Assembly: GCA_002307315.1 (NCBI GenBank)
Contig: DBTZ01000044.1
Span: forward strand, 1-5,978
DNA: 5,978 bases
Direction: 5' to 3'
Origin: Alphaproteobacteria bacterium UBA1303
Lineage (GTDB): Bacteria > Pseudomonadota > Alphaproteobacteria > Micropepsales > Micropepsaceae
A model generated the notes under the pieces. That model was not told the DNA's origin and made no database searches. It saw only the letters and a list, made by a program, of their open reading frames with translations. The position numbers were made by a program, and so were the translations under genes. Every line of letters begins with the position of its first letter. Position 1 is the stretch's first letter. This document shows positions 5,393 to 5,978 of this stretch, piece after piece.

Positions 5393-5394
5393 GG

Positions 5395-5931
5395 CTATTT
5401 CTTCTTGCCTTCCTTGCGGCGGACGTATTCGCCGGCATAACGCACGCCCTTGCCTTTATAGGGCTCGGGCGGACGATAGCCGCGAATCTCGGCCGCGACC
5501 TGGCCGACCAGTTGCTTGTCGATGCCAGACACCGTCAGCATGGTGGGCTTTTCAGCCGCAATCGAAATGCCTTCGGGAATCGGATAGTTGACTTCGTGGC
5601 TAAACCCAAGCTGCAGATTGAGGGCCTTGCCCTGCACCGCGGCACGGTAACCGACGCCCTGAATTTCCAGCTTCTGCTCGAACCCATGGGTAACGCCGTG
5701 TACCAAATTGTTGACCAGAGTACGGGAAAGCCCCCACATCCGGTCGGCCGCTTCCATATCCTTGCGCGGGGTCAGAACGATGCCGTGCTCCGCATCGAGG
5801 GCGGCGTCGATTTCCTCGACCAATACGGTTTTTAGCTCGCCTTTGGGCCCCTTGACCTTGACGGTCTTGCCTTCGATCGAGGCGATAACCCCCTTCGGCA
5901 GCGGAACCGGCTTCTTGCCGATACGAGACAT
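5395..5931 (-). CDS. rplF: 50S ribosomal protein L6
   Basis: The product is 178 aa, the usual length (E. coli 177). L6 has two similar domains and sits near the sarcin-ricin loop and the factor-binding site of the 50S subunit. The N-terminus MSRIGKKPVPLPKGV is a strong family match. The first domain runs to about residue 80 (WGLSRTLVNNLVHGVTHGFEQKLEI at 66-90 bridges the two). The second holds GVGYRAAVQGKALNLQLGFSH (92-112) and the C-terminal RPPEPYKGKGVRYAGEYVRRKEGKKK signature (153-178). ATG at 5931-5929 has SD AGGAG (5942-5938), six bases away, which overlaps the rpsH TAG stop. Stop TAG. No anomalies. Confidence 0.98.
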   Translation of the reverse strand: MSRIGKKPVPLPKGVIASIEGKTVKVKGPKGELKTVLVEEIDAALDAEHGIVLTPRKDMEAADRMWGLSRTLVNNLVHGVTHGFEQKLEIQGVGYRAAVQGKALNLQLGFSHEVNYPIPEGISIAAEKPTMLTVSGIDKQLVGQVAAEIRGYRPPEPYKGKGVRYAGEYVRRKEGKKK

Positions 5932-5940
5932 GGTCTTCTC

Positions 5941-5978
5941 CTAAAACACCTGACAGAGAACTTCGCCGCCGACGTTCT
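5941..5978 (-). CDS. rpsH: 30S ribosomal protein S8, C-terminal end (cut by window edge)
   Basis: Only the last 11 complete codons and the TAG stop (5943-5941) are present, reading NVGGEVLCQVF. The GGE-(V/I/L)-(L/I)-C-x-(V)-(F/W/A) ending is the conserved C-terminus of S8 (E. coli ends GGEIICYVA). S8 is a primary 16S rRNA-binding protein of the 30S platform and, in E. coli, the translational repressor of the spc operon. Its place directly before rplF is the standard spc order. The call rests on a very short stretch plus context. Confidence 0.9.
   Translation of the reverse strand, partial: NVGGEVLCQVF

Overview
The window is one continuous stretch of ribosomal-protein operon, all of it encoded on the minus strand, so transcription runs from high to low coordinates. 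In that order it holds the last 11 codons of rpsH (S8), then rplF (L6), rplR (L18), rpsE (S5), rpmD (L30), rplO (L15), secY, adk, rpsM (S13), rpsK (S11) and the first 207 codons of rpoA (RNA polymerase alpha). It is the 3' part of the spc operon joined to the alpha operon.

The organism is most likely an alphaproteobacterium. The sequence is GC-rich (roughly 60% by eye). The order secY-adk-rpsM-rpsK-rpoA, with adk directly after secY and no rpmJ or rpsD in the cluster, is typical of that class. Gamma- and betaproteobacteria usually have secY-(rpmJ)-rpsM-rpsK-rpsD-rpoA. The protein sequences (RpoA with GFGLTLGNALRR, a short-LID adenylate kinase, L15 with a lysine-rich tail) agree. I cannot place it below class.

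Layout. From 5978 to 1732 the genes are packed with gaps of 1 to 17 bases, apart from 65 bases before secY. Several Shine-Dalgarno (SD) sequences overlap the previous stop codon, and secY and adk share a TTGA stop/start overlap, which suggests translational coupling. Between adk and rpsM (1537-1731) lies the main regulatory region: a near-consensus sigma70-type promoter, then a leader of about 118 bases holding an intrinsic-terminator-like hairpin with a U6 tract, then a small hairpin just before the rpsM SD. rpsM and rpsK are one base apart. A 127-base gap with two inverted repeats separates rpsK from rpoA. No gene-free stretch exceeds 300 bases.

The genes supply both ribosomal subunits (S8, S5, S13, S11; L6, L18, L30, L15), the protein-export channel SecY, adenylate kinase for nucleotide balance, and the RNA polymerase assembly subunit. 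These are core growth genes, and I see no mobile element, CRISPR array, defence gene or unfamiliar protein. The points worth a second look are regulatory: the apparent attenuator between the internal promoter and rpsM, and a possible alternative pairing that would cover the rpsM start codon.
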